The notes beneath the pieces were generated by a model, which searched no databases, was not told the DNA's origin, and worked only from the letters and a program-made list of their open reading frames with translations. A stretch of 64,000 bases of DNA from Granulicatella seriolae (lineage in GTDB: Bacteria > Bacillota > Bacilli > Lactobacillales > Aerococcaceae): contig NZ_JANHNZ010000009.1 in NCBI RefSeq assembly GCF_024543085.1, positions 20,518-84,517 of the forward strand, given 5' to 3'. Both the position numbers and the translations under genes were made by a program. Within the stretch, counting starts at the first letter, position 1. The number at the start of each line of letters is the position of its first letter. Shown in pieces: positions 17,987 through 27,388 of the stretch.

Positions 17987-19024
17987 TTAAACCACTGACG
18001 GATGGTAAATGGTAGTGGATTGAAAGACTTGTCCGGCTAGTAAACGAATATCGCCAAAGCCTTCTTGGTTAATGGCATCAGGTAGTTGTTGTGTTTCTAA
18101 GGCAACCCCAATATGTGCTTTTGGCACCTGCCCTTTAATAAAGGTCTTGTCATCATATCCATTAGAAGTATAAACCACTACAGCTGGTCTGTCAGTTTCA
18201 AAGCTCAGACGACGCCCATTTGATGCCTCATAGAGACTACCCTTTTCAGTAACATCAAGGTCAAGGACAAAAGGGTGGTCTAAGCCACCAGCTGACACCA
18301 ATTGAGGATGGTCGCTAGCAAAAATTTGTGCGAAAGTGAGTCCTTCTTGTAAGCCTTTGACAACATCAGACTCTTGATCGATTTGTCCCGTTGGAATGCT
18401 ATTGTCATTCACCGTCACCAAGCCTTTTGTATTCAACTGGAATATGGTAGAATCTACCGTTTTTTGGTCATCTGCCAAAAGATTGAAGTAGGTATGGTTG
18501 GTTGGATTGACCAAGGTATCTTGATCGCTTTCCATCTTGTAGTCAATTTGTAGATCGCCTGTTTCATCCAAGCTATAAGTAATCCAAGTTTGTAGATTGC
18601 CAGGATAATTGCCTGTCCCATCAGGTCTAGCTTCATATAAAGTAATTCCATGGTTATCTACGCTGTCCACTTGAAAGAGAACACCATCAAAACCCGTCGT
18701 TCCTCCATGTAGGTGATTGCCATTTTGATTGGTTTCTAACTGATAATCCTGCCCATTTAGGGTAAATTGACCTTTTGCAATTCGTCCACCAACTGGACCA
18801 ATAGCAGCACCCCATTTTGGTGCGTTTTGGATATAATCTTCAAAGTTATCAAACCCAATAGTAATATTTTCAAAGGTATTATTTTTATCTGGCGTCCAAT
18901 ATTCTAGGATAGTCGCGCCATAAGTCATCACAACTAACCGATGCCCAGCTTCATTTTCAAAGGTGTAGCGCAAAACCTCTGTCCCTTCAAAGGTTCCATA
19001 TACATCTACTTGATAGTCTTTCAT
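17987..19024 (-). CDS. galM: Aldose 1-epimerase (galactose mutarotase)
   Basis: This 345-residue cytosolic enzyme interconverts alpha and beta anomers of galactose or glucose. Seen are GPVGGRIAKGQF, NGNHLHGGTTGFDGVLF, the catalytic His in PTNHTYFNL, GGLDHPF and the catalytic Glu region GVALETQQLPDAIN. The ATG at 19024 has TAGGAGG at good spacing. The GTG immediately before it is less likely. It follows galT by 11 bp, forming a galTM unit. galK and galE are not in the window. Confidence 0.94.
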   Translation of the reverse strand: MKDYQVDVYGTFEGTEVLRYTFENEAGHRLVVMTYGATILEYWTPDKNNTFENITIGFDNFEDYIQNAPKWGAAIGPVGGRIAKGQFTLNGQDYQLETNQNGNHLHGGTTGFDGVLFQVDSVDNHGITLYEARPDGTGNYPGNLQTWITYSLDETGDLQIDYKMESDQDTLVNPTNHTYFNLLADDQKTVDSTIFQLNTKGLVTVNDNSIPTGQIDQESDVVKGLQEGLTFAQIFASDHPQLVSAGGLDHPFVLDLDVTEKGSLYEASNGRRLSFETDRPAVVVYTSNGYDDKTFIKGQVPKAHIGVALETQQLPDAINQEGFGDIRLLAGQVFQSTTIYHPSVV

Positions 19025-19035
19025 CACTTTTCCTC

Positions 19036-20550
19036 CTAACTTGTTTTTGAAATATTCATGAATTGTGCTGCAAAATCTAAAAAGGCTTGCCTGCCACTTG
19101 GTGTTTGTTTAAATACCCCAGCATCTTCTAAGACACGTTGAAACTTCTTGACAATAGCTTGTTCTATGAGTTCTTGATTGTTTTCTTCTGTAAAGGTATG
19201 TTGAAGCTTTAACTCTTGTGCCCAATCCTGATGAATTGGCGAAACTTCATCTAGACCTATTTCATCTAAGAGAAAAGCTTTGACAAAGGCTATTTCTTCC
19301 TTTAAGCGTGGTGGCAGAATAGCCAGCCCCATGACTTCAATCAGACCGATATTTTCTTTTTTGATATGTTGCACATCTTGATGGGGGTGGAAAATCCCTT
19401 CTGGAAATTCTTCCGTAGTACGATTGTTTCTAAGGGCTAGATGGAGTTCATATTCCGATCCGTTTCGACTAGCAATCAAGGTCACGGCGTTGTGCTCTTG
19501 CCCACCACTGAAGGCGAAAATATGTGACGACTCATCAGAATAATCCTTCCACAAGTCCACGATGCTTAGTGCCGCCATTTCAACTTGGTCTCGGTCTTGA
19601 CCTCTAAGTCTTACCACGGAAACTGGCCAGTGAAGTAAGTCGGCTTTGACACTTGAAAAATCCTTCATAGACCCCTGAGCAAACGTTTTTGCCTTATTCA
19701 TGGGAAAGACATAGCGACCACCTTGATAATGGTTATGACCTAATATAGACCCTCCAACAATAGGAAGCCCAGCGTTGGAGCCCACAAAATAATGTGGAAA
19801 GATAGTGACGATTTCCAAGAGACGGTTAACAGCATTTTGGTTAACCACCATTGGTTCGTGCTTTTCAGACAAGAAGATGGCATGTTCATTAAAGTAGGCG
19901 TAAGGCGAATAGTGGTAGTACCAAAGCCCATTTAAAAGTGCTAGGCGTACCAAGCGGTGGTTGGCTCTTGCTGGCCAATCGACACGGCCCTCATACCCTT
20001 CATTTTCAATACATAGTCGGCAAATAGGGTATTCTTGTGCTGTGGCCATTTTTTCGAGAGCAATGTCTTTGGAAGATTTTTCGGGTTTGGACAGGTTGAT
20101 GGTGATTTCTAGGTCACCATATGGGCTTGGTCCTGAGAAGACGATATTTTTTTCAATATCTTTTGTTCGTACAATATTGGCCTTGCGCGAAAGGCGGTAA
20201 AACTCGTCTGTAGCCTTGATGGGTGCTGTCTTGTAATTAACCCAAAACTTTTTATTGATGGTGGATGGTTTTGGCGTCACTTGGTCCATGATGTCATTTT
20301 CCAATTGTTGCCGTTGAGTTGAGCTATCTTCAATCAGTCCACTAACTTGTCCGTAATCCACTAATTGTTCCAATAATTCTAATAAGCTTGGTCGCTCTTC
20401 TCTGGCTGATAAGCCGGTTATCAAACCCTTGACTTGTAAAATGACTGCAAGTCGGTTGATCGTATAGGTCGTATCTAGACTATGGGTGAGGTTCTTTCTT
20501 ACAGACTCCGTTACAAAGTCAACAATAAGTTGCTCAATGGCTACTGGCAT
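19036..20550 (-). CDS. galT: UDP-glucose--hexose-1-phosphate uridylyltransferase (GalT, Firmicute type)
   Basis: This 504-residue Leloir-pathway enzyme transfers UMP from UDP-glucose to galactose-1-phosphate. It belongs to the long Gram-positive class (about 490-510 residues), with markers such as FSGPSPYGDLEITINLS, VDWPARANHR, GSILGHNHYQGGRYVFPM (histidine cluster) and FHPHQDVQHIKKENIGLIEVMG. I place the start at 20550, where AAAGGA lies 8-9 bp before an ATG and the protein begins MPVAIEQLI. A longer reading frame to 20640 adds 30 non-conserved residues. Confidence 0.95.
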   Translation of the reverse strand: MPVAIEQLIVDFVTESVRKNLTHSLDTTYTINRLAVILQVKGLITGLSAREERPSLLELLEQLVDYGQVSGLIEDSSTQRQQLENDIMDQVTPKPSTINKKFWVNYKTAPIKATDEFYRLSRKANIVRTKDIEKNIVFSGPSPYGDLEITINLSKPEKSSKDIALEKMATAQEYPICRLCIENEGYEGRVDWPARANHRLVRLALLNGLWYYHYSPYAYFNEHAIFLSEKHEPMVVNQNAVNRLLEIVTIFPHYFVGSNAGLPIVGGSILGHNHYQGGRYVFPMNKAKTFAQGSMKDFSSVKADLLHWPVSVVRLRGQDRDQVEMAALSIVDLWKDYSDESSHIFAFSGGQEHNAVTLIASRNGSEYELHLALRNNRTTEEFPEGIFHPHQDVQHIKKENIGLIEVMGLAILPPRLKEEIAFVKAFLLDEIGLDEVSPIHQDWAQELKLQHTFTEENNQELIEQAIVKKFQRVLEDAGVFKQTPSGRQAFLDFAAQFMNISKTS

Positions 20551-20760
20551 AAGGCAAAGGTCCTTTCTCTTATCACTTGTTTTGAGCTTTCTGTCAATTG
20601 GACTTATGCTCACAAGGGTAATGTATTCCTTTACATTCAATACTAGTAAAAGAAACTCTTGAATACAAGAGTTTTTCTTCTTTTTAGCGTTTCCTTATAC
20701 ATTTTGTGTTCTTGGTTAGATTAATAAAGAGACTAGTCATTAATTTTGCTTGATCTATGC

Positions 20761-20927
20761 GAGTCTCCAGCTCCTCTATCGGAAATCAGAACGGTGGCAC
20801 CGCCGTGAGCCTAGGTCTCACTAGCTTAGCTGTCTACGTGGCTGTAATCAGCTAAAGCGCCAAACATCCACTGTGCGTCAGCTATGCTCATACACCGTTA
20901 TTTCCGATAGAGGAGCTAAAAACTCTT
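20761..20927. repeat. Hairpin repeat family, copy 3 (unique arms)
   Basis: Left arm AGCTCCTCTATCGGAAAT pairs exactly with right arm ATTTCCGATAGAGGAGCT. These arm sequences occur in no other copy in the window. The core is in plus orientation and contains CGGTGGCACCGCCGTGAGCC and GTGAGCCTAGGTCTCAC. Flanked by GAGTCT and AACTCT. The GGGGCTGGGC outer ends are absent. It lies between galT and the YczE-like gene. Confidence 0.9.
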
Positions 20928-20980
20928 TAATATGCTAATATCTTTACCTACATCAGGTATCTGCTGCAACTTTTACCTAA

Positions 20981-21643
20981 TTATAAAAAGCGGTGCTTTA
21001 AGCTTGGGAAAATGTATTTGTCCGCTAGTCCAACAAAACTTCCTTGGAAGAGTAAAGACACTAAGGTTCCGATGTTAACAGCGTACAGTTGCCCACTGAT
21101 GATGAACATACCGATTAGGATAAGCATAGGTGGGATAAATGATACGATTTGCGCTATTGCAGGATTTCCCTTGCAGTAGATGAAACGTATGCTGTGCATG
21201 AGTTCATCTATTGGGTGCAAGATTAAGTTGACCCGTTGGTAAATGGATACCCCTGTGGCTAACATCATAATGCCAAAAATATCTAAGAAGACGCGAATAG
21301 CTAAAGGTAATTCACCTATTCCTGAGTAAGCGAACAAAAGCGAGAACATAGCGACTAAGTAGCTGAAGGGAACCATAAAAACTAGATTCCCTAATATTTT
21401 TTTCCAGTCTACTTTTTTATTTATGATAGCATTGATGACGATACACGTTACTCCCAAACCAACCATGACCGAGCCTAGCTGTATATTAAAATAGTTTGAA
21501 ATATTGACAGCCGAAGCCGTCCACATAGCACTACCTAGGTTTAAGGCCACAGTTAATCCATTCCCCATAGCGTTAATGAGGATGGATACGGTTAGATAGA
21601 AAATGGTTTGAAAAGCTGATAGGTGTTTATTGTTGGTAGACAT
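20981..21643 (-). CDS. YczE/YitT-type integral membrane protein
   Basis: This 220-residue protein has about five to six hydrophobic segments and resembles the YczE family of membrane proteins of unknown function (MGNGLTVALNLGSAMWTASAVNIS and MMLATGVSIYQRVNLILHPIDELM). AAGGAGC precedes the ATG. It is a single-gene unit bracketed on both sides by hairpin repeats (copies 3 and 4), 54 bp and 94 bp away. No function is claimed. Confidence 0.82.
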   Translation of the reverse strand: MSTNNKHLSAFQTIFYLTVSILINAMGNGLTVALNLGSAMWTASAVNISNYFNIQLGSVMVGLGVTCIVINAIINKKVDWKKILGNLVFMVPFSYLVAMFSLLFAYSGIGELPLAIRVFLDIFGIMMLATGVSIYQRVNLILHPIDELMHSIRFIYCKGNPAIAQIVSFIPPMLILIGMFIISGQLYAVNIGTLVSLLFQGSFVGLADKYIFPSLKHRFL

Positions 21644-21737
21644 AGTTGCTCCTTGGGTGGTGTTCCAATTGGTTTACGATTTCGATTTCTTAGCGATATT
21701 GGTTTGTGGTAGAATTTTCTATTGATTAGTGCTTAGC

Positions 21738-21906
21738 AAAGAGTCTCCAAGGTATTGGTCAGAAATAAAGACGGTGGCACCGCCGTGAGCCTTGGTCTCC
21801 CGGCTTAGCTGTCTACGTGGTTGTAATCGGCTAAAGCCGAAACATCCACTGTGCGTCAGCTATGCTCATACACCGTTATTTCTGACCAATACCTTGGAGA
21901 CTCTTT
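21738..21906. repeat. Hairpin repeat family, copy 4 (unique arms)
   Basis: A 29-bp left arm starting AAAGAGTCTCCAAGGTATTG pairs perfectly with the right arm ending CAATACCTTGGAGACTCTTT. The arm sequence is unique to this copy. The plus-oriented core is close to copy 3. It sits between the YczE-like gene and the end of proS and could terminate proS transcription. Confidence 0.92.
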
Positions 21907-21958
21907 ACTGACCAAGAACATTTGTTTAATTAAATTTCCTTGCCTATCCAGATTAAAC

Positions 21959-23398
21959 TTAATAGGCTCTTGCCAACCAAACAGTATGCTTAGCTTTTTC
22001 TCCTGTTACGATACATTTACTCTTAAGAACTGGTGGTGCGTATGGAATATTTCTAGTCGTAAAGCCAGTTTCTTCCTTGATTTTTGCTTCAGATTCTTCT
22101 GTTCCATCCCAACCAGCTAATACCCAACCAGGCACTTCCCCTTCTTCTTTCTTAGCTTCAATATGAGCTTTCAATTCTTCTAAGGTATCTATATTGGTGT
22201 ATTCATTAGCTCGGTTCATTTCCTTAGCACTTTCTAACAATCTACCTTGCATAAGGTCCAGTTGAGTGAAAATGTAATCCTCTAAGTCGTCCAGTTTAAC
22301 CGCAACTTTTTCAGATTGGTCTCTAAGTTTGGTCATAACTTGGTTGTTTTCCATGTCTCTTGGGCCAAACTCAATGCGCAATGGTACACCCTTTAGTTCC
22401 CACTCATTAAACTTGTAACCTGGTGAATTATCAGTATCGTCTAATTTCACTCGAACATCTTTTGCTAGCAGTTCTTTTTGAATAGCAGCTAATCGTTCAA
22501 CAATTTCAGGATTTTTCTTCCAAGGACCAACTGGAATCAAGACAACTTGGGTTGGCGCAACACGTGGAGGCAATACCAAACCTTGTTCGTCTCCATGGGT
22601 CATAATCAAAGCACCAATCAAACGCGTAGAAACGCCCCATGACGTTGTGTGAGCAAAAACATGCTCATTGTCACGGTTCAAGAATTTAATGTCAAAAGCT
22701 TGGGCAAACTTAGTCCCCATGTAATGAGACGTCCCAGCTTGAACCGCCTTACCATCTTTCATCATAGATTCGATGGAGAAGGTATCTACAGCACCAGCAA
22801 AGCGTTCTGAAGGAGTTTTTTGCCCTTCGTAAACAGGAACCGCCAATAGTTCTTCGACTACTTCTTTATAGATGGTCAACATACGTAAGGTACGGCGACG
22901 AGCCTCAGACTCGGTTTCATGCGCGGTATGTCCCTCTTGCCAAAGAAACTCAGATGTTCTTAAAAATGGTAAAGTTTTCTTTTCCCAACGGAATACATTG
23001 GCCCATTGATTGATTTCATATGGCAAATCACGGTAAGAGTTAATCCAATCACTAAAAGCTGTCCCAATCATTGTTTCAGAGGTTGGACGTAGAGCAAGAC
23101 GCTCCTCTAATATTTCACCAGCTGCTTCTGTTACCCATGGCAATTCAGGTGCAAAGCCCTCAATATGGTCTGCTTCTTTGGTAAAAAAACTTTCAGGAAT
23201 TAACATTGGGAAGTAAGCATTGCGAATCCCTTCTTTTTTGAAACGGCGGTTAAACTCCTCTTGAATATGTTCCCAGATCTCATAACTATCTGGTTTAAAA
23301 ATAATACAGCCCCGTACTGGCGAATAATCCATTAAGTCAGCCTGTTGAATCGTTTGAATATACCATTTTGAAAAATCTTCTTTTTGTAAGTTGGTCAT
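21959..23398 (-). CDS. proS: Prolyl-tRNA synthetase, archaeal/eukaryote-like type
   Basis: This 479-residue class II synthetase charges tRNA-Pro. Motif 2 and 3 regions are visible (FRWEKKTLPFLRTSEFLWQEGHTAH; GTSHYMGTKFAQAFDIKF; HTTSWGVSTRLIGALIM). It lacks the editing insertion of the long bacterial ProS, and its length and C-terminal domain fit the shorter type found in some Firmicutes, mycoplasmas, archaea and eukaryotes. GAGGG precedes the ATG. The gene is preceded by a T-box leader. Confidence 0.96.
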   Translation of the reverse strand: MTNLQKEDFSKWYIQTIQQADLMDYSPVRGCIIFKPDSYEIWEHIQEEFNRRFKKEGIRNAYFPMLIPESFFTKEADHIEGFAPELPWVTEAAGEILEERLALRPTSETMIGTAFSDWINSYRDLPYEINQWANVFRWEKKTLPFLRTSEFLWQEGHTAHETESEARRRTLRMLTIYKEVVEELLAVPVYEGQKTPSERFAGAVDTFSIESMMKDGKAVQAGTSHYMGTKFAQAFDIKFLNRDNEHVFAHTTSWGVSTRLIGALIMTHGDEQGLVLPPRVAPTQVVLIPVGPWKKNPEIVERLAAIQKELLAKDVRVKLDDTDNSPGYKFNEWELKGVPLRIEFGPRDMENNQVMTKLRDQSEKVAVKLDDLEDYIFTQLDLMQGRLLESAKEMNRANEYTNIDTLEELKAHIEAKKEEGEVPGWVLAGWDGTEESEAKIKEETGFTTRNIPYAPPVLKSKCIVTGEKAKHTVWLARAY

Positions 23399-23429
23399 CT
23401 TTTTCCCTCTTTCTTGTATTTTTTCAATA

Positions 23430-23648
23430 AAAAAGAGTCTTTCTCCTTATGAAAAGGACGAAAGACTCGCGGTACCACCTTTATTAAATAAGCGATTTGA
23501 CTACTTATTTCTCTTGTACATTGATAACGGTGCCTACACCGGTCTATTTTCATAAACAATTCTCTTAGCAGGTTCAATAGTTCAGCGGTGGCCCCTTCTC
23601 AGCAACGGAGCTTTCTGTACACATAGGCTATCTACTAGTCTAATCACT
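23430..23648 (-). promoter_or_regulatory. T-box riboswitch leader, proline type
   Basis: On the minus strand the T-box AAAGGTGGTACCGCG (23468-23482) is followed by a terminator whose arms are GAGTCTTTC and GAAAGACTC and which ends in TTTTTT (23430-23469). In stem I the sequence GAACCTGC offers CCT, a proline codon followed by a purine, matching proS. A 60-codon reading frame through this region is not a gene. Confidence 0.9.
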
Positions 23649-23654
23649 GTTCCT

Positions 23655-23683
23655 ATCATAACTGATTTATCACAGGTTTTCAA
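23655..23683 (-). promoter_or_regulatory. Promoter of the proS leader
   Basis: Minus-strand TTGAAA (23678-23683) and TATGAT (23655-23660) are 17 bp apart, directly before the T-box leader. It begins within 11 bp of the next gene's stop codon. Confidence 0.72.
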
Positions 23684-23693
23684 ACAAAATCTG

Positions 23694-24698
23694 CTATTTA
23701 AAGGCGCAAGTCACCAAATGATCGTTGACCATGCCAATAGCCTGCATGTAGGAATAGACAATGGTCGGTCCGACAAACTTGAAGCCTCGTTTTTTTAGGT
23801 CCTTGCTGATGATTTCAGCTAGAGGAGTCTTAGCCGGAACTTGTTCGATCGTCTGCCAAGGATTCGTAATAGGTGTGTTCTCAACAAAGTTCCAAATATA
23901 AGCATCAAAACTACCAAACTCTTTTTGAACCTCCATAAAAGCCTGTGCATTGGAAATGGCGGCTCGGATTTTAAGCCGATTGCGAACAATTCCAGCATTG
24001 CCCAAGAGTTCAGCTACTTTCTCCTCGCCATAAGTGGCAATTTTTTGGTAATCAAACTGGTCAAAAGCATCTGAAAACGCCTGACGTTTCACCAAAATCG
24101 TATACCAGCTCAAGCCAGCTTGCATACTTTCTAATAGCAAAAACTCGTAAAGTTCTCTTTCATTATGAGTTGGCTTGCCCCATTCCGTATCGTGGTATTT
24201 TTCTTCTAAAGGGCTATGGATCGCCCAAGAACATCTGCTGATAGTATTTGCCTTGAGTGTTTTTTCTAACACAATCATGTCTATCAACTGTTTACCAGCT
24301 TCATAGATGGGCTGGTCGTAATTATCGATAAAGAAATTTTTGATGATATCAGTCTTGATAAAGCCACATTTCTCATAGAAACCAAGCGTTAGTGGGCTAT
24401 CACCCGTACCAACTCTCAGTACAGAAAAGTCGTTTTGAAAAGTTTCTTCTATATAATTGATTAACTGCTTACCGTAACCTTGACCTTGATAGTCAGCAGC
24501 CACCGCTAAATTCTTAAGCTCTAAGATAGAATCTCCTTGGTCTGTCACAAGGCAGAGCCCTATTGGCTTTTCATCCTCTTCAAGGACAAACAATCTACCT
24601 CTTTCTAAATAGCTATCAATCATGCTCTCTTGCTCATCTGCTAAAAGTAACAAGTCTAAAAAGACCTTCTTATTGCTGGTTATTTCGCCTATCCCCAT
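23694..24698 (-). CDS. GNAT acetyltransferase fused to 3-methyladenine DNA glycosylase I (Tag)
   Basis: This 334-residue two-domain protein is encoded in one uninterrupted frame. Residues about 1-145 form a GNAT fold with AVAADYQGQGYGKQLINYIE. Residues about 150-334 match Tag, which removes 3-methyladenine from alkylated DNA: CSWAIHSPLEEKYHDTEWG at its start, LLLESMQAGLSWYTILVKR, RNRLKIRAAISNAQAF, and MQAIGMVNDHLVTC with the C-terminal zinc-ligand His and Cys. AAGGAGG precedes the ATG. Tag is normally a free protein of about 185 residues. The winged-helix gene 12 bp upstream may also be a repair protein. Confidence 0.9.
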   Translation of the reverse strand: MGIGEITSNKKVFLDLLLLADEQESMIDSYLERGRLFVLEEDEKPIGLCLVTDQGDSILELKNLAVAADYQGQGYGKQLINYIEETFQNDFSVLRVGTGDSPLTLGFYEKCGFIKTDIIKNFFIDNYDQPIYEAGKQLIDMIVLEKTLKANTISRCSWAIHSPLEEKYHDTEWGKPTHNERELYEFLLLESMQAGLSWYTILVKRQAFSDAFDQFDYQKIATYGEEKVAELLGNAGIVRNRLKIRAAISNAQAFMEVQKEFGSFDAYIWNFVENTPITNPWQTIEQVPAKTPLAEIISKDLKKRGFKFVGPTIVYSYMQAIGMVNDHLVTCAFK

Positions 24699-24710
24699 GG
24701 ATTGACCTCC

Positions 24711-25781
24711 TTAAGTTGCACTAATAAACTCTATCGTAACCATGTCTCGATGCATTCGCCTAGATAATAGCTCGAATTTTTCACGGAGCTTTGCTTTGTC
24801 ATTTTCTTGAATTGGCTTGAATGCTTGAATCGTTATGCTTATTGTTTTAGGAGTAGTCTTCATACGCCAACTTGCCATAATGCCCTCTTCATCAAGGATA
24901 ACTGCCTCGATCTGACCACCACTACCCCAGATAGTTCTAGCATTCATATCATTGAGCAGCCAAGATTTATCTTTATAGGAAACCATTAGTGGGTCAAACT
25001 TGCTCAGAATAATTGGGTAGTCAATCTTTTTGGAAGGACTAACTTTCTTAGTCTGGGTATTTTTAAATGAATAGTAACTCTTCTTACCAAGTTCTATTTT
25101 CTCGACTACCTCTGCGTTCAAATCAACAACCTTTTGAAGCTGCATCATCCCAATTCCCATCCAGTGAGCGAAGTCATTCAAGGTAGCAGGCCCATAGGTT
25201 TTAAGATAATTTTCAAAGAGGTCTTGCCAGTCTAAATGTGTCATCTGACCTTTATCCGAATCTTGGAATTGATAAAAAAGAATGCCCTTGTCACTGGCTT
25301 TTCCATAAATACGGTGGTTGATGTTCCCTAGAATTAGAGCGCTACTCCAGTTATTGGCTTCTTTGCCGAATTGCGCCTTAAGTAATTCAGAAAGGCGGGT
25401 AGAAAGAATCCCTTCTTCTGGAACTTGTTTATGAATAAAGTCCAAGACATCCCTATGTTGAATCTCGTGACGTTCAAAGTAGTCATATACCCAACTATGC
25501 TTGCTTTGTCTTAGGCTACTGATGGCAAAGAAATCATCTTTATGCAGAAAATGAACGGTATCTCGTTGAATCCACGAACGAATCAAGTTTGGGCTTTGAT
25601 AGATATCATCGATGTCCACGTGTTCTTGGGTTCGAAGTAGCATGGATATTAAGGAATAGTTGGTATACTGTGCTTGAATCCCAATATGATCTCTGACACA
25701 AGTTTCCAACGACTGATATTGATCCACTAGCCCACTCTTCAATAGTCGGTCTTCTCGTATTGTCAGCAAGTGATTGTCCAT
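24711..25781 (-). CDS. Winged-helix DNA-binding protein (HTH_42, YcaQ/AlkX-related)
   Basis: This 356-residue protein resembles the PF06224 winged-helix family, some of whose members are DNA glycosylases acting on alkylation or crosslink damage. Seen are GIQAQYTNYSLISMLLRTQ, IRSWIQRDTVHFLHKDD and the C-terminal MRTPK-like WRMKTTPKTISITI. It is 12 bp upstream of the GNAT-Tag gene and probably shares its transcript, which supports but does not prove a repair role. It could instead be one of the non-enzymatic members of the family. Confidence 0.85.
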   Translation of the reverse strand: MDNHLLTIREDRLLKSGLVDQYQSLETCVRDHIGIQAQYTNYSLISMLLRTQEHVDIDDIYQSPNLIRSWIQRDTVHFLHKDDFFAISSLRQSKHSWVYDYFERHEIQHRDVLDFIHKQVPEEGILSTRLSELLKAQFGKEANNWSSALILGNINHRIYGKASDKGILFYQFQDSDKGQMTHLDWQDLFENYLKTYGPATLNDFAHWMGIGMMQLQKVVDLNAEVVEKIELGKKSYYSFKNTQTKKVSPSKKIDYPIILSKFDPLMVSYKDKSWLLNDMNARTIWGSGGQIEAVILDEEGIMASWRMKTTPKTISITIQAFKPIQENDKAKLREKFELLSRRMHRDMVTIEFISAT

Positions 25782-25887
25782 AAAAATAGCTCCCTCTACT
25801 GAAATTTGACTTCACATATGAACCCAGTTTAGCATGAAAATGGCTGCTTTAATAGCGAACAAGAGCTTTTCGTGCTTGCTATCGAGT

Positions 25888-26140
25888 GGGGCTGGGCAAA
25901 AAGTCTAGAGTAAAATAAAAGCATTTTAAATCATAAAATAGTTCCCCAGAAATCTATCCAAAATGAGAACGGTGGCACCGCCGTGAGCCTAGGTCTCACT
26001 GGCTTAGTTGTCTACGTGGCTGTAATCGGCTGAAGCCGAAACATCCACTGTACGTCAGCTATGCTTTACACCGTTCTGTACGGATAGATTTCTGGGGAAC
26101 TATTTTATTTGGTTAGCATTTAGATTTTTTGCCCAGCCCT
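25888..26140. repeat. Hairpin repeat family, copy 5 (full length)
   Basis: Ends GGGGCTGGGCAAAAAGTC and TTTTTTGCCCAGCCCT. Arms of the AGTTCCCCAGAAATCTATCC type pair with GGATAGATTTCTGGGGAACT. The plus-oriented core is complete, with CGGTGGCACCGCCGTGAGCC, the short hairpin TCGGCTGAAGCCGA at the apex, and CAGCTATGCTTTACACCG. This is one of the best reference copies. Confidence 0.95.
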
Positions 26141-26172
26141 TTATTTTATGCTTTAAAAGTGAATTTTATTTA

Positions 26173-26967
26173 TTACAAATTTTTGTTCAGCTTACTTTTG
26201 TCTTCTCTATAGATGGACCAAGAAGAAGCACCAAATTCTTGGATTACATAATCTATTTCGCATATGGCCCACTGCTCGTGCATGGTTTGTCCAAACTTGT
26301 TAAAACATAGCTCATCATTAATACAGTAGGTCCCATGTATGGGTTTTTAACTTGAATAAATAACTAAAACATCTCCAGATTCTATCAAATTGATATCTGA
26401 CTCTGTTAGCTTTTGGTAACCATATGTCTCTAAAAATAAAAATAGTGTATCACTAAACACCCAATTATTAATCAATTCTTCGTTGGTAGTTACAGCATAC
26501 ATGACACTGGCAAAACAGTTTGCTCCATGATTATTTGGAAATATATTATGGAATTTTTTTAAATGTTCCAACCCTTCTATAGCATCAAGATCTGTTTTAT
26601 ATTCAGGGTCATCCCGTTGTTCAATAAACTTAGTTTTTGCTTCAAAATCTAAACCATTCCATTTTTTTATGGTTAATAATTCATCATTAAGTACCATCAT
26701 CGTTCCATTTTTGATAGATTCTTCCAATAAGGCCTTTTTAAACAACTCGTTGTTTGATTCATACCAACCTTCTTTTGTAATAATGGCATAGTCAAACGTT
26801 ATTTTCCAAGTAGCATGATTGCTTACATTGACTACGTTTGAGTAGTCAGAGTGATCAAAAAAATCTTTTTTAGGAATCACTAAAACATTCCGCAAAGTTT
26901 CTATATTGCCATCATAGAACTCCTTCGATATAAAAAATATATCTCTTTCTAATTGTAATGTTCTCAT
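26173..26967 (-). pseudogene. Papain-like/NlpC-type cysteine peptidase-like gene, broken by an in-frame stop
   Basis: The open frame gives 206 residues ending GDVLVIYSS and a TAA at 26347-26349. In the same frame another 57 codons continue to a TAA at 26173-26175, with HGTYCINDELCFNKFGQTMH directly after the stop. NCFASVMYAV, ESGDVLVIY and the downstream His and FNKFGQ motif resemble the Cys and His boxes of papain-like folds, though the family is not identified. The ATG has GGAGGGGGAG upstream. The truncated product would lack the His box. The gene is bracketed by repeat copies 5 and 6. Confidence 0.8.
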
Positions 26968-27124
26968 ACAATCTCCCCCTCCGCTTACACCGATAACATC
27001 TACTACACTTAAGTTTCTGTGTATCCTACTAGATAATCCTTGAATTTTTCACGCAGCTTCTCTTGTCATACATACCCAGTTTAACATGGAAGTAGCTTCT
27101 TTAATAGCGAGCGAGGAGTACGAT

Positions 27125-27378
27125 GGTTGGGCAAAAAGTCCATAACGATTATTATTTATTTTTAAAGCACAAAAGAGTTTTGCGAAAATCTTACCAGAAA
27201 TAACGGTGTAAAGCATAGCTGGCGTACAGTGGATGTTTCGGCTTCAGCCGATTACAGCCACGTAGACAGCTAAGCCAGTGAGACCTTGGCTCACGGCGGT
27301 GCCACCGTTCTCATTTCTGATAAGATTTTCGCAAAACTCTTTTGTTTAAATAGCAGCAGGGACTTTTTGCCTAGCCCC
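27125..27378. repeat. Hairpin repeat family, copy 6 (full length, reversed core)
   Basis: Ends GGTTGGGCAAAAAGTCC and GGGACTTTTTGCCTAGCCCC. Arms AGTTTTGCGAAAATCTTA and TAAGATTTTCGCAAAACT pair perfectly. The core is reversed, like copy 2. It lies 10 bp downstream of the ornithine-cyclodeaminase-type stop codon. Confidence 0.94.
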
Positions 27379-27388
27379 ATTCTTAATT

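Noticed and set aside
23395..23577. 60-codon minus-strand frame upstream of proS
   Set aside because: It runs through the T-box and its terminator; the RNA structure explains the sequence.
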